Shown here piece by piece: positions 26,690 to 34,787 of a DNA stretch of 49,975 nucleotides (position 1 is the stretch's first letter; every line of letters starts with the position of its first letter). This DNA is from Lachnospiraceae bacterium (GTDB taxonomy: Bacteria; Bacillota; Clostridia; Lachnospirales; Lachnospiraceae). A program made the translations under genes and the position numbers. Under the pieces are notes generated by a model. It searched no databases, was not told the DNA's origin, and saw only the letters and a program-made list of their open reading frames with translations. Location: contig JAETTM010000030.1 in NCBI GenBank assembly GCA_021769135.1, forward strand, positions 1 to 49,975. The letters run 5' to 3'.

Positions 26690-27757
26690 TTACAGACTGT
26701 CAAAATACCGCTTATTATAAAGATATGCCTGGGAATAAGGCTTGCAGGCTCCGGCTCTTTCATTGTATTCTTTTGCTTTTTGCCGGTCTCCTAATTTGTC
26801 ATAACATACACATAACTGTAAAAAAGGAATATAATCATAGCAATCCGGCAGAATAAATCCATCGGAAATTTCCTTTTTGGGTACATTCAGCGCAGTTTCA
26901 TACCAATAGATGGCATTTTGGAAATTTCCATGCTCCAGAAAATATTTCCCAATCTCACAGCACAATTCAGCTCTTGGCAAATCAAAACTCATGCTGCGCA
27001 AAAGGGTAATCAGAGCGGATTGCTCCTGCCCCAGCTTATAATAGCAGTCGGCGCAAATGGAGCATGCCTCTATTTTATTTTCAATCCACCCCTCCGTTGA
27101 GTTAAGAAACTGTTCTAATACTGAGGCTGCCTCTTCATATTGCTTATGATAGTATAGTTCCCGCCCAAAATAATATTGCTGCCGCGGTTCCAAAAACTTC
27201 CCGTCTGCAATCAGCTTCCGGTATATTTTCAAATTTCGGTCAGGGTCGCCAGCGCACATTTTTTTATGACTTATCGCAATATCGGAATATATTATCTTCC
27301 CGCTTGGCGGAATCACTTCATGAACTGCACCAATCCAGCGATACCTCGTGCAGTTTCTTATCCATCTTTCCCTGAAATAAGAAAAAGCAGGCTTACCGGC
27401 TTCATCAAAAGAAGTATTATACTTCATCATTACTATATCTACATCCGATGGCAGAGACTGCTTTAACTGCAAAAATTTCCCCTTTTCCGCTTCTTCCAAA
27501 ATATCATCGGCATCCATCCACATACAGTAGTCCATCGACGCCTTGGAAAAAGAATAGTTTCTGGCATCCGAAAAGTTGTCCTCCCATGGATACGAATAAA
27601 CATTCGATGTATATTTGGACACTATTTCTACCGTTCGATCTATCGACCCGGTATCTACGATTATCATTTCGTCCACAAGTTCCGCTACGCTGTCGAGACA
27701 GCGTGCAATATGCATTTCTTCATTTTTGACAATCATACAAAGGCTTATTGTCGCCAT
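26690..27757 (-). CDS. GT2 glycosyltransferase with C-terminal TPR region
   Basis: A 355-residue cytoplasmic enzyme. The N-terminal GT-A domain has LCMIVKNEE, VDTGSIDRT and the metal-binding DADD at residues 82-85 (MWMDADDIL). From about residue 190 the protein is helical with TPR-like repeats (QYYFGRELYYHKQYEEAASVLEQFL), which often bind the protein acceptor. It starts 24 bases after the stop of one collagen-like gene and precedes the other. The likely job is O-glycosylation of these Thr- and Pro-rich collagen stalks, as known for the BclA rhamnose chain; this is inference from context. The SD is GAGAGG. Confidence 0.88.
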   Translation of the reverse strand: MATISLCMIVKNEEMHIARCLDSVAELVDEMIIVDTGSIDRTVEIVSKYTSNVYSYPWEDNFSDARNYSFSKASMDYCMWMDADDILEEAEKGKFLQLKQSLPSDVDIVMMKYNTSFDEAGKPAFSYFRERWIRNCTRYRWIGAVHEVIPPSGKIIYSDIAISHKKMCAGDPDRNLKIYRKLIADGKFLEPRQQYYFGRELYYHKQYEEAASVLEQFLNSTEGWIENKIEACSICADCYYKLGQEQSALITLLRSMSFDLPRAELCCEIGKYFLEHGNFQNAIYWYETALNVPKKEISDGFILPDCYDYIPFLQLCVCYDKLGDRQKAKEYNERAGACKPYSQAYLYNKRYFDSL

Positions 27758-27781
27758 ATTGTTTCCTCTCTCTTCTTTGCT

Positions 27782-28744
27782 TTATTGCCTGCACAGTTTT
27801 TCTACACTCAAATTCATGTTGATTTTAGAAGCGCCTGCCGAAGAATTCCACGCAAAAAAAAGCGTGGTTTTAGATGGTATCTCGACAATAAAGTATCTCG
27901 ATATCACCAGCATTTCTTTTCTCTTTGCCGCTTCCGCATATGCAGTATATATAGTCTGCTTACAATTGTTGAAAATAGGCGTAAGTTTTATAAAGCCACG
28001 TCCTCTCATCACCGTGGATATATAATAGCTGATGGTATAGTAGCCTGGGGTCAGCATAATGGAGCAATCATTGCATAGGGAAATATTTTGAGTTATATCC
28101 GGTATCTCGATTTTAAGAGGCAGGCTGGCATTCTCCGGCATAATCAGTTCCAGGCCCGAAAACGTTGCGAATATACTGTTTTGAGGATAGCCGGGAGGGC
28201 CCATCGGTCCACGTGCACCAGGCTCCCCTCTCGGACCCATTGGCCCTGTTGCTCCCTGCGGACCCTGAGGCCCTGTTACTCCCTGCGGGCCGGGTTCCCC
28301 ACGTTCACCGGGACAACCCGGCGGGCCAGGCTCCCCCCGCGGACCCATTGGGCCGGGTTCCCCGCGTTCACCGGGACAGCCCGGCGGGCCAGGCTCCCCC
28401 CGCGGACCCATTGGGCCGGGTTCCCCGCGTTCACCGGAACAACCCGGCGGGCTGGGTTTCCTTCCTGCCCCCATTGCTGCTAATTCCCTGCATTGGCAAG
28501 GAACATCAGGCAGCTCCGGCATTTCCCATGCCCCCGCTTCTCCACATTCGCAGCAACAGGAAGAATCATATTCCTCCAACCCGGCGGTATCTGTATGCTG
28601 AGAATAATTTGATACGTCAGTATTTGTCTCATATATATAATCAGCGGAAGGCTGGGCTGGATTTTGGTTACAGTTCCTGTTGGGGGTTCTCATACGAAAT
28701 AGATTCGGCGGATTAAACATCCAGTTCGTATTAAAGTTATTCAA
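27782..28744 (-). CDS. Collagen-like protein with jelly-roll type C-terminal domain
   Basis: About 320 residues. The head is Asn-rich ([18 protein letters not shown]) and contains a Cys cluster (SCCCECGE). Residues of about 95-185 are Gly-X-Y repeats, with a duplicated unit of the [20 protein letters not shown] type. The C-terminal ~135 residues ([20 protein letters not shown] to the end) are beta-rich and resemble the C1q/TNF-like trimerisation domain of BclA proteins. The frame is open to ATG 28759, but GAGGTGG lies inside that extension, six bases before an in-frame TTG at 28744, which is therefore the likely start. It is probably a spore-surface glycoprotein and is co-transcribed with the glycosyltransferase. 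Confidence 0.85.
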   Translation of the reverse strand: MNNFNTNWMFNPPNLFRMRTPNRNCNQNPAQPSADYIYETNTDVSNYSQHTDTAGLEEYDSSCCCECGEAGAWEMPELPDVPCQCRELAAMGAGRKPSPPGCSGERGEPGPMGPRGEPGPPGCPGERGEPGPMGPRGEPGPPGCPGERGEPGPQGVTGPQGPQGATGPMGPRGEPGARGPMGPPGYPQNSIFATFSGLELIMPENASLPLKIEIPDITQNISLCNDCSIMLTPGYYTISYYISTVMRGRGFIKLTPIFNNCKQTIYTAYAEAAKRKEMLVISRYFIVEIPSKTTLFFAWNSSAGASKINMNLSVEKLCRQ

Positions 28745-28892
28745 ATGAAACCACCTCATTCATATATATTTTTGAGTAATGCCATATTTGTATAATAAAT
28801 TATATGCATAAAAAATAAATTCGTTTTCTGGAACTGTCATCCAGGCAGACATTAGAGGGGTAGAAAGTCGAAAAACAAATGGAAATGCTGCA

Positions 28893-28938
28893 ATATTATA
28901 AATAGAAAATACTGCATATTATAAATAGAAAATACTGC
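28893..28938. repeat. Perfect 23-bp tandem duplication in a gene-free stretch
   Basis: Two identical 23-base units (ATATTATAAATAGAAAATACTGC without its last letters exceeding 20 is described here as ATATTATAAATAG...ATACTGC) lie head to tail. They sit in the 28745-29348 interval, which has no convincing gene. The rest of that interval looks like decayed coding DNA downstream of the MerR gene. Confidence 0.8.
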
Positions 28939-29348
28939 TTTCAGAATTCAACAGATGCGCATATAGCAGATTTACTGTAGCTGCCCTTGCCTGCTCCGCC
29001 GGAATTATCTCCCATGCAACGGAAGCAGGTCAAACGCATTTGCCAAGGGGGGCCACATATTTTTTAAATGGTAGAAACTTTGGGGCGAATTCGTTTGCTT
29101 TGCTCCATACCTGCCCTATGTCAGCCGCTCTGTCCGTTCTTTCTATCGGATACACTTCTCCGCGTATGCTCCCCCTGCTTTTAAATTATCTACATTTCCG
29201 TTTCCATGCATGCTGCCTGTTATTTTCCGCGTATTACATCATCCCCAGGCATCACTATCCCTGAGGCAATCTGCTCTACCGGAAGGTATCCGCCATGCAA
29301 AAGCACAGGCGAAATACCATATGGTAATCCCCCGCCAGCAGGTCCTCA

Positions 29349-29759
29349 TTAGTTATGATATAGCGGTATCTCCTCCTGCTCCACAACACGAAAATCCAAA
29401 CCGGCCTGCATCCCCTCTTGGATTGTACAAATCCTCATCCGCAGCATTTCCTGGATGGAGCGCAGATTTTCAATCTTACGCTCGATAACCTGGGTCTGCT
29501 CCCGAAACATGGCAAGGGCCTGCTCCGGCCCATACTGATGCAGATATTGCTTAATTTTCTCCAAGGGAATCCCCAGCTCTGACAAAACGGAAATCACGGT
29601 TATTACTTCAATCTGCCAGTGCGCATAACAACGGTATCCATTCGGCTTCACCAAAGCGGGCTTAAATAAGCCGATATTGTCATAGAAAATCAGTTTTTTC
29701 CGGCTGACGTCCGATATTTTTGCAAATTCGCTGATTGACAAATAACGTTCTTTCCGCAT
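29349..29759 (-). CDS. MerR-family regulator, probably truncated
   Basis: 136 residues. The N-terminal winged helix (YLSISEFAKISDVSRKKLIFYDNIGLFKPA, then GYRCY) and the dimerisation coiled coil (EQALAMFREQTQVIERKIENL) are intact. It stops right after RVVEQEEIPLYHN, where many relatives continue into a GyrI-like effector-binding domain. Two stops in a row (TAA TGA) are followed by about 39 further open codons in the same frame, so the effector domain was probably lost by mutation. The product may still bind DNA but would lack ligand sensing. It lies 25 bases downstream of the HxlR gene on the same strand. Confidence 0.8.
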   Translation of the reverse strand: MRKERYLSISEFAKISDVSRKKLIFYDNIGLFKPALVKPNGYRCYAHWQIEVITVISVLSELGIPLEKIKQYLHQYGPEQALAMFREQTQVIERKIENLRSIQEMLRMRICTIQEGMQAGLDFRVVEQEEIPLYHN

Positions 29760-29784
29760 ATCTTACCGCTTACCTCCTACTACT

Positions 29785-30120
29785 TTACTGCCCCCTGTTC
29801 TTCTCGCCCCAAGCGCATAATTGGTCCAAAACATCCATCAGCGATTTCCCCCTGTCGCTTAAGCTGTATTCGACTTTGGGCGGTATCTGAGGATATTCTT
29901 TTCTGATAATGAGCCGGTCCGCCTCCAGCTCCTTTAAATTATTGCTGAGCGTCTTGTCCGACACATTTTTCAAATATCGCTTCAGTTCATTAAACCTTAC
30001 AACTTCGAACTCCATCAGGCAGTAAAGGATAACCATCTTGTGCTTGCCGGATATCAACGATAACGTATAGCTGAATCCCGTATCTTCAAAATTTGCTTTC
30101 TCAATATAGTTCTTTATCAT
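29785..30120 (-). CDS. HxlR-family winged-helix regulator
   Basis: A 111-residue regulator with the HxlR core: SLISGKHKMVILYCLMEFEVVRFNELKRYLKNVSDKTLSNNLKELEADRLI, followed by the wing (VEYSLSDRGKSLMDVLDQLCAWGE). The usual N-terminal redox Cys of many HxlR members is absent. It is divergent from a flavoredoxin-like gene; family members often control such redox neighbours. The 164-base gap holds a tandem operator-like repeat (30142-30180). The MerR gene follows it. Confidence 0.9.
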   Translation of the reverse strand: MIKNYIEKANFEDTGFSYTLSLISGKHKMVILYCLMEFEVVRFNELKRYLKNVSDKTLSNNLKELEADRLIIRKEYPQIPPKVEYSLSDRGKSLMDVLDQLCAWGEKNRGQ

Positions 30121-30141
30121 TTTACGCTTTCCTTTAAAATG

Positions 30142-30180
30142 GTATATGTCTTATAAGATAGTACATGTCTTATAAGTTAG
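30142..30180. promoter_or_regulatory. Tandem operator-like repeat between HxlR and flavoredoxin genes
   Basis: ATGTCTTATAAG occurs twice (30146-30157 and 30165-30176), with a 19-base period and similar flanks. Each copy contains the palindrome CTTATAAG. The position just upstream of the HxlR start fits autoregulation and control of the divergent gene. Confidence 0.55.
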
Positions 30181-30284
30181 TGCCTATCTATCAAGACAGT
30201 ACTTGTATTTTTTAAATTGCCTGATACAATTATAAATAAGGACATCTGTTCTGTCAATCTTATATAAGAAATGAGGTAATTGCA

Positions 30285-30851
30285 ATGAGAAAAAAACTTA
30301 ATATCACAGAAGGAATCTTCCCGATGCCGGTTTTAATGGTGGCAACTTACAACGAAGACGGCAGCGTTAATGTTATGAATGCCGCCTGGGGCACCATGCA
30401 GGAAAGGGGCAATGTTGCGCTCAACTTAACAGAAACCCACAAAACAGTAAAGAATATCAAAGCAAGAAAAGCCTTTACGATAAGCATCGCCGACGCCGCC
30501 CATGTAGTGGAAGCGGATTATTTTGGCGTCGAATCGGGCAACAGGGTTTGCAATAAATTTGAGAACAGCGGCCTCACCGCAAGCAAGTCCGAACTTGTGG
30601 ACGCCCCTGTCATCAACGAATTCCCCCTCTGCCTGGAATGCGAATTTATCGAATATCAGGACGGTGAATACGGATGCGGAGTCATCGGCAAGGTAGTAAA
30701 TGTCACCGCTGACGAAAAGGTTATTGTTGACGGCAAGGTCGATATAAACCTAGTAAACGCAATCGCTTTTGACCCGTATACCCACGGCTATTACAAGGTA
30801 TCCGAAAGGGTAGGGGAAGCCTTCAAAGACGGCCTGCAATTGAAAAAATAA
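30285..30851 (+). CDS. Flavin reductase-like / flavoredoxin family protein
   Basis: A 188-residue FMN-binding split-barrel protein. Family blocks are FPMPVLMVATYNEDGSVNVMNAAWG at the N-terminus, NLTETHKTVKNIKARKAFTISIA in the middle, and the C-terminal NLVNAIAFDPYTHGYY. Members bind FMN and act as flavin reductases or electron carriers; the partner is not evident here. GAGGT lies upstream of ATG 30285. The divergent HxlR gene is its probable regulator. Confidence 0.88.
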   Translation: MRKKLNITEGIFPMPVLMVATYNEDGSVNVMNAAWGTMQERGNVALNLTETHKTVKNIKARKAFTISIADAAHVVEADYFGVESGNRVCNKFENSGLTASKSELVDAPVINEFPLCLECEFIEYQDGEYGCGVIGKVVNVTADEKVIVDGKVDINLVNAIAFDPYTHGYYKVSERVGEAFKDGLQLKK

Positions 30852-30873
30852 TATTGGCGTGCCATGCTTTTTA

Positions 30874-30902
30874 TTGACAATGCAAAAAATAATTACTATA
30901 AT
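30874..30902 (+). promoter_or_regulatory. Consensus promoter of blaI-blaR1
   Basis: TTGACA (30874-30879), 17 bases, TATAAT (30897-30902): both hexamers match the consensus exactly. The operator at 30909-30926 lies directly downstream, and the GTG start of blaI is at 30941. Confidence 0.88.
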
Positions 30903-30908
30903 ATCTTT

Positions 30909-30926
30909 ATTACGATTGTAAGATTT
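30909..30926 (+). promoter_or_regulatory. BlaI-type operator before blaI
   Basis: ATTACGATTGTAAGATTT matches, at 16 of 18 positions, the sequence ATTACATTTGTAAGATTT in the beta-lactamase promoter (34486-34503). A TTAC-N4-GTAA core (the imperfect dyad of the TACA/TGTA type bound by BlaI/MecI) is present in both. Binding here would block the transcription start of blaI-blaR1. Confidence 0.7.
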
Positions 30927-30940
30927 AGGAGGAAGATATT

Positions 30941-31309
30941 GTGAAATCACTGCCCCAAATTTCGGAAGCTGAATTTGAAGTCATGAAGATTGTATGGAAA
31001 TATGCGCCAATCAGCACGAATGAAATAACAGAACGCCTGGTAAAGACTACAACATGGAGCCCTAAGACAATACAGACATTGATAAAACGCTTAGTAACAA
31101 AGGGCGCCCTTTCCTACGAAAAACAAAGCCGGGTATTCGTATACACGCCATTGGTAGGCGAGGCGGAGTATATCGGGCAGGAAAGCAATACCTTCCTCAA
31201 CCGTTTTTATAACGGCAACATTACGGCCATGCTGTCTGCCTATATCAACAATGACAGACTGTCAGAAGCCGAAATTGACGAGCTCCGTTCCCTTCTTTCC
31301 AAGGATTAA
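30941..31309 (+). CDS. blaI: BlaI/MecI-family repressor
   Basis: A 122-residue winged-helix repressor. Start LPQISEAEFEVMKIVWKYAPISTNEI and the recognition part TTWSPKTIQTLIKRLVTKGALSYEK are typical, followed by a C-terminal dimerisation domain with NTFLNRFYNG. A GTG start at 30941 has AGGAGG eight bases upstream. In this family, repression of beta-lactamase genes is relieved when BlaR1 senses a beta-lactam and triggers BlaI cleavage. blaR1 follows after 15 bases. Matching operators lie at 30909-30926 and 34486-34503. Confidence 0.92.
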   Translation: MKSLPQISEAEFEVMKIVWKYAPISTNEITERLVKTTTWSPKTIQTLIKRLVTKGALSYEKQSRVFVYTPLVGEAEYIGQESNTFLNRFYNGNITAMLSAYINNDRLSEAEIDELRSLLSKD

Positions 31310-31324
31310 AAGGAGGAACCCGAT

Positions 31325-33151
31325 GTGGCTGAATTTATGATTAGGTTTTTAATCTGCAATATTTTTATCAGTATTATCATAGGAATACTCCTGCTCGTCA
31401 AGCATTTGCTCAGAAACAGCATGACCAGCCGGATGCATTACAATTTATGGTATTTGCTGCTTGGCTTGTTGGCGGTTCCCTTTATTCCGGTTCGGCCAAT
31501 CCGCTTCCTGCAGATTTTTGCATGGTTCGGAAACCTCAAAAATGCATCCTCCTCCCCCATTGGAGCTGTTATGGCGGGGGCTTCTCCCCAAAACCAATCT
31601 GGCACTGCAAATTGGATGAATGATTTCAGCATTTCGGTCAGCAGAAAAATGCCTTCAACAATCGGTTTGGCACTGTGTATCCTGTGGGGTGCCGGCGTTT
31701 TTATAATGATTGTGCTGATTATAAAATCAATGCTTCGGCTTAACAATATCAAAAAATCTGCGCTGCCATTGCAGAATCCGGCGGTACGCAGGCTGTATTA
31801 TGATTGTTTGGATGAAATGCATATAGCTAAGCCTATTCCAGTCTATAGTACAGCATTTTTGAAGTCGCCCATTATTGCCGGGTTATTCAAGCCTTGCATA
31901 TATCTGCCGATTCATCTGATTTCCGACTATAATGCAAATGATGTAAGGTATATGCTGATGCACGAGCTCGGGCATTATAAATACAAAGACGTATTATCCA
32001 ATTATTTCATGAACATATTCGGTGCGCTTTATTGGTTCCATCCCCTTGTATGGTATTCGCTGAAAGAAATGCGAAGCGACAGGGAGGTAGCCTGTGACAG
32101 CTCCGTATTGAAGCTGTTAAATGAGGATTCCTATAAAGACTATGGAAATACTTTGATTAACTTTGCCCAAAAGGTGTCGCTTGCGCCATTTCCCTTTGCG
32201 TTTGAAAGCAATGCAATCGGAATCGGCGGGAACATGAAACAAATGCAAAGACGTATTATGAACATTGCAAATTATCGCCCGGCTTCTTTCAGGAAAAATC
32301 TGCATAGCGCCTTTGCATATATAATGATTGCGTTTTTCCTGTTAGGCGCTGCCCCCATCCTGTCCATACAGGCTGCGGAAAATAACCGCTACTACTTTAA
32401 CGAGGCCGGCCGCAATATTGCATATATTGATTTAAGCGATATTTTTGAGGGCTATGACGGAAGCTTCGTTCTATATGATGCAGCCGAGGATTCATGGCAG
32501 ATTTATAACGAAGAATATGCCGCCACACGCATATCCCCGGCTTCTACCTATAAAATATACAGCGCCTTATTCGGCCTGGAATCCGGCATTATTACGGCGG
32601 AACAATCGTCGATTCCATGGAATGGGCAAAATTATATATACGATTTATGGAACGCTGACCAGACTTTGGATTCCGCCATGCAAAATTCCGTCACATGGTA
32701 TTTCCAGGCGCTTGACCGGCAAACAAGCCTGCCATCCATAAGGAAATATGTCCGGGAAATAGGTTACGGGAACCAACTCGTTGAAGGCGATGTATCTTCT
32801 TACTGGATGAACTCATCGCTCAAAATATCGCCTATTGAACAGGTTGAAATGCTAAATAAGCTCTATTATAACCAATTCGGATTTTCACCGGAAAATATCA
32901 AAGCCGTGAAAGACTCGCTCTTCCTTTCTTCTACGGCTGACGGCACCCTCTTCGGAAAGACAGGCACGGAAGAGGTCAATGGGGAAAATACTTCCGGCTG
33001 GTTCGTTGGATATATAGAAAAAGGCAATCATACTTACTTCTTTGCCGCAAACATCCAGGGCGAAAAGCTTGCTTCCGGCCCCATTGCTGCGGAACTGACT
33101 TTTTCCGTCCTTTCCGATTTAAAGCTGTGGGTTCCTTATGATGTCCAATGA
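31325..33151 (+). CDS. blaR1: BlaR1/MecR1-family beta-lactam sensor-protease
   Basis: 608 residues. Membrane helices in the N-terminal third carry an M56 gluzincin protease domain with HELGH at residues 213-217 (LMHELGHYKYKD) and the downstream Glu in EMRSDREVACD. A further helix near 335-355 leads to an extracellular class D-like penicillin-binding domain with STYK (Ser407-Lys410) and KTG (545-547). Beta-lactams acylate Ser407 and activate the protease, which leads to loss of BlaI. The start is GTG 31325 with AGGAGG eight bases upstream. The sensor domain is visibly related to the beta-lactamase encoded head-on next to it; the two stop codons touch (33149-33151 and 33152-33154). Confidence 0.93.
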   Translation: MAEFMIRFLICNIFISIIIGILLLVKHLLRNSMTSRMHYNLWYLLLGLLAVPFIPVRPIRFLQIFAWFGNLKNASSSPIGAVMAGASPQNQSGTANWMNDFSISVSRKMPSTIGLALCILWGAGVFIMIVLIIKSMLRLNNIKKSALPLQNPAVRRLYYDCLDEMHIAKPIPVYSTAFLKSPIIAGLFKPCIYLPIHLISDYNANDVRYMLMHELGHYKYKDVLSNYFMNIFGALYWFHPLVWYSLKEMRSDREVACDSSVLKLLNEDSYKDYGNTLINFAQKVSLAPFPFAFESNAIGIGGNMKQMQRRIMNIANYRPASFRKNLHSAFAYIMIAFFLLGAAPILSIQAAENNRYYFNEAGRNIAYIDLSDIFEGYDGSFVLYDAAEDSWQIYNEEYAATRISPASTYKIYSALFGLESGIITAEQSSIPWNGQNYIYDLWNADQTLDSAMQNSVTWYFQALDRQTSLPSIRKYVREIGYGNQLVEGDVSSYWMNSSLKISPIEQVEMLNKLYYNQFGFSPENIKAVKDSLFLSSTADGTLFGKTGTEEVNGENTSGWFVGYIEKGNHTYFFAANIQGEKLASGPIAAELTFSVLSDLKLWVPYDVQ

Positions 33152-34231
33152 TTATTGTACTGTTCGCTGTTTATGATAATCCGATACAATTTGAATTGCT
33201 ATTTCCTTTGCCCGCGAACTGGATACATCCATACCGTCCGTTCTTCCAAGATGAACGCAGAAATAGAGCTTCCCATCGGCATTTTCCGCAAATCCTGTAA
33301 ACCATGCATCGACAACAATGCCATCGGCTTTGCCCATTCCCGTTTTCCCATATATGGAAATATCCGTCTGCCCCTGCTCCGGCACCAGCATGACCTGTTT
33401 CAATTCATTTTGTGTTTCTTCCGAATAATCCGAATCATCGCCAAAGATACGTTCCATTACTTCCGCCTGTTCTTTAGGGGAAATCATTAAAGACGATTCA
33501 ATCCAAAAACCGGTTAAAGCCCGGTTATTATTGTTCGTATTCAACCGCCCCTCCCAATCGGAAATATCGCAATTGCCGTACTGCAGTTTTTCCAATTCCT
33601 TTTGCATCATATCCTTCCCGATATCATCTATCACCTGCCTGAAATACCATACGCAGGAAGTGCGGAATGCTTCGCCAAAGTCAATATCTCTATTCCAGTC
33701 TTCATTCCAGAATATTTCACCGCTCCATGTCCGGGTGGAATCCTCTGGCCTAAGGATGCCATTTTCCAGGGCAATCAGGGAAGAGATAATCTTAAACGTG
33801 GAACAGGGTGAACGTCTGGCCAATGCCGAATCATTCACATCATACATTGTATACTGCCTCCTTGAAGCATCATATACAACTGCTGCCCCATTCAACCCAT
33901 TGAAATATTCCGACCAGTCCGCATAGACGGCCTCCGGTTCCATTCCTATACCCGCAGCAGATTCTTCTGTATCCGTCTCCTCCATGCCCTCCCTGGAATC
34001 GCCGCTTGCTTCCGCTTCCATTTCCCTCGCTTTCGGTTCCTTTGTTCCCGGTTCCTCCATTTCCGCTTCCCCTTCTTCCAATTCCCCCGTTCCCGCTTCC
34101 TCCACTCTAACTTTTTCGTCTTCCGTAAAATTATTTTCTTCTGCACTATTATTATTAGAACAGCCCACCATGATAAATGCACATACAAACACCCAACATA
34201 CCAGCATAATATAATTGTTCTGCTTTTTCAT
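33152..34231 (-). CDS. Class D (OXA-like) beta-lactamase lipoprotein
   Basis: About 359 residues. A lipoprotein signal peptide ends at the lipobox VGC (Cys24), followed by a Glu-rich linker of about 70 residues. The catalytic domain has STFK (Ser144, Lys147), S-C-V in TSCVWYFR, YGN (LQYGNCDISDW), the FWIESSLMISP block and KTG (Lys296). All class D motifs are present, so it should hydrolyse beta-lactams at the outer face of the membrane. Two ATGs (34234, 34231) follow GGAGGG; 34231 has better spacing. Its promoter and BlaI operator lie far upstream (34484-34512), and a 190-bp palindrome fills the leader. There is no gap or terminator between this gene and convergent blaR1. Confidence 0.9.
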   Translation of the reverse strand: MKKQNNYIMLVCWVFVCAFIMVGCSNNNSAEENNFTEDEKVRVEEAGTGELEEGEAEMEEPGTKEPKAREMEAEASGDSREGMEETDTEESAAGIGMEPEAVYADWSEYFNGLNGAAVVYDASRRQYTMYDVNDSALARRSPCSTFKIISSLIALENGILRPEDSTRTWSGEIFWNEDWNRDIDFGEAFRTSCVWYFRQVIDDIGKDMMQKELEKLQYGNCDISDWEGRLNTNNNNRALTGFWIESSLMISPKEQAEVMERIFGDDSDYSEETQNELKQVMLVPEQGQTDISIYGKTGMGKADGIVVDAWFTGFAENADGKLYFCVHLGRTDGMDVSSSRAKEIAIQIVSDYHKQRTVQ

Positions 34232-34260
34232 CATTCCCTCCGCTTTGTTCTATCGGCCAC

Positions 34261-34449
34261 TGTCATTAAGTTAACACCTAAGCCAGCTGAGAGAATGATA
34301 AAATCCTCAAGGAGCCCTTTGAAAAACGCCGACACTTAGGCGCTGTTTTTTAGCGCCTTACGTGTCCGCTGCGTTTTTCCCAGAGCGAGAGCGTGGCGAC
34401 GGAGGATTTTATCATTCTCTCAGCGTCCGCCGCCATTAACTAAATGACA
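34261..34449. mobile_element. Giant imperfect palindrome, MITE-like, in the beta-lactamase leader
   Basis: The two ends (34261-34308 and 34402-34449) are inverted copies. The inner 23 bases of each arm (34286-34308, 34402-34424) are identical; the outer parts begin TGTCATT and share about half to two thirds of positions. Inside, a second nested set pairs GAAAAACGC with GCGTTTTTC, GACAC with GTGTC, and AGGCGCT with AGCGCCT. The whole unit can fold into one long hairpin. A single-arm copy lies at 20368-20443. No ORF or transposase is present, so it is either a non-autonomous element or a large structured leader. Confidence 0.7.
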
Positions 34450-34483
34450 TTGGCGGCTGCCCTGTTACATCTGCTCCCCTATT

Positions 34484-34512
34484 ATATTACATTTGTAAGA
34501 TTTGTATGTCAA
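34484..34512 (-). promoter_or_regulatory. Promoter of the class D beta-lactamase gene
   Basis: On the minus strand TTGACA (34507-34512) is followed after 17 bases by TAATAT (34484-34489); a TATAAT overlaps three bases further on. The next gene on this strand is the beta-lactamase gene at 34231, giving a leader of about 245 bases that contains the giant palindrome. Confidence 0.75.
34486..34503 (-). promoter_or_regulatory. BlaI-type operator in the beta-lactamase promoter
   Basis: ATTACATTTGTAAGATTT (read on the plus strand) contains the dyad TTACA-TT-TGTAA and matches the blaI operator at 30909-30926 in 16 of 18 positions. It covers the -10 and most of the spacer, so bound BlaI would exclude RNA polymerase. 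Confidence 0.72.
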
Positions 34513-34787
34513 GCAATATCATCACCCAAAAACTTAAGTATAGTCTTTTGACCTCCTTGTTATATTTTCTGATTTCCTGTAGGCCGCACCTTCCATGTGA
34601 CGCGGTTTTGTCGCATCCGCAATCGGGGAAGTAGTTACCTTTGCTAAAAGCCACGCAAAGGAAACCTCCGTCATGGATACCCCATGCTTTTTATTTTCTA
34701 AATTCAGAAAAGCTTCATTTCTTACATTTACATTATATATCCCTGTTTTTCCATATCAAATGCTTTGTATTTATGCCTTATCAATGC
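34513..34787. other. Gene-free stretch between bla promoter and thioredoxin gene
   Basis: I see no gene, tRNA or clear terminator here. A short plus-strand reading (EVVTFAKSHAKETSVMDTP, about 34630-34685) looks like decayed coding sequence, but I cannot assign it. Confidence 0.4.

Noticed and set aside
29040-29488. Two overlapping plus-strand frames of 74 and 92 residues
   Set aside because: No SD, odd composition, and partly antisense to the MerR gene; read as decayed DNA instead.
30750-30950. Minus-strand frame of 66 residues at the end of the flavoredoxin gene
   Set aside because: Antisense shadow covering the blaI promoter; no SD.
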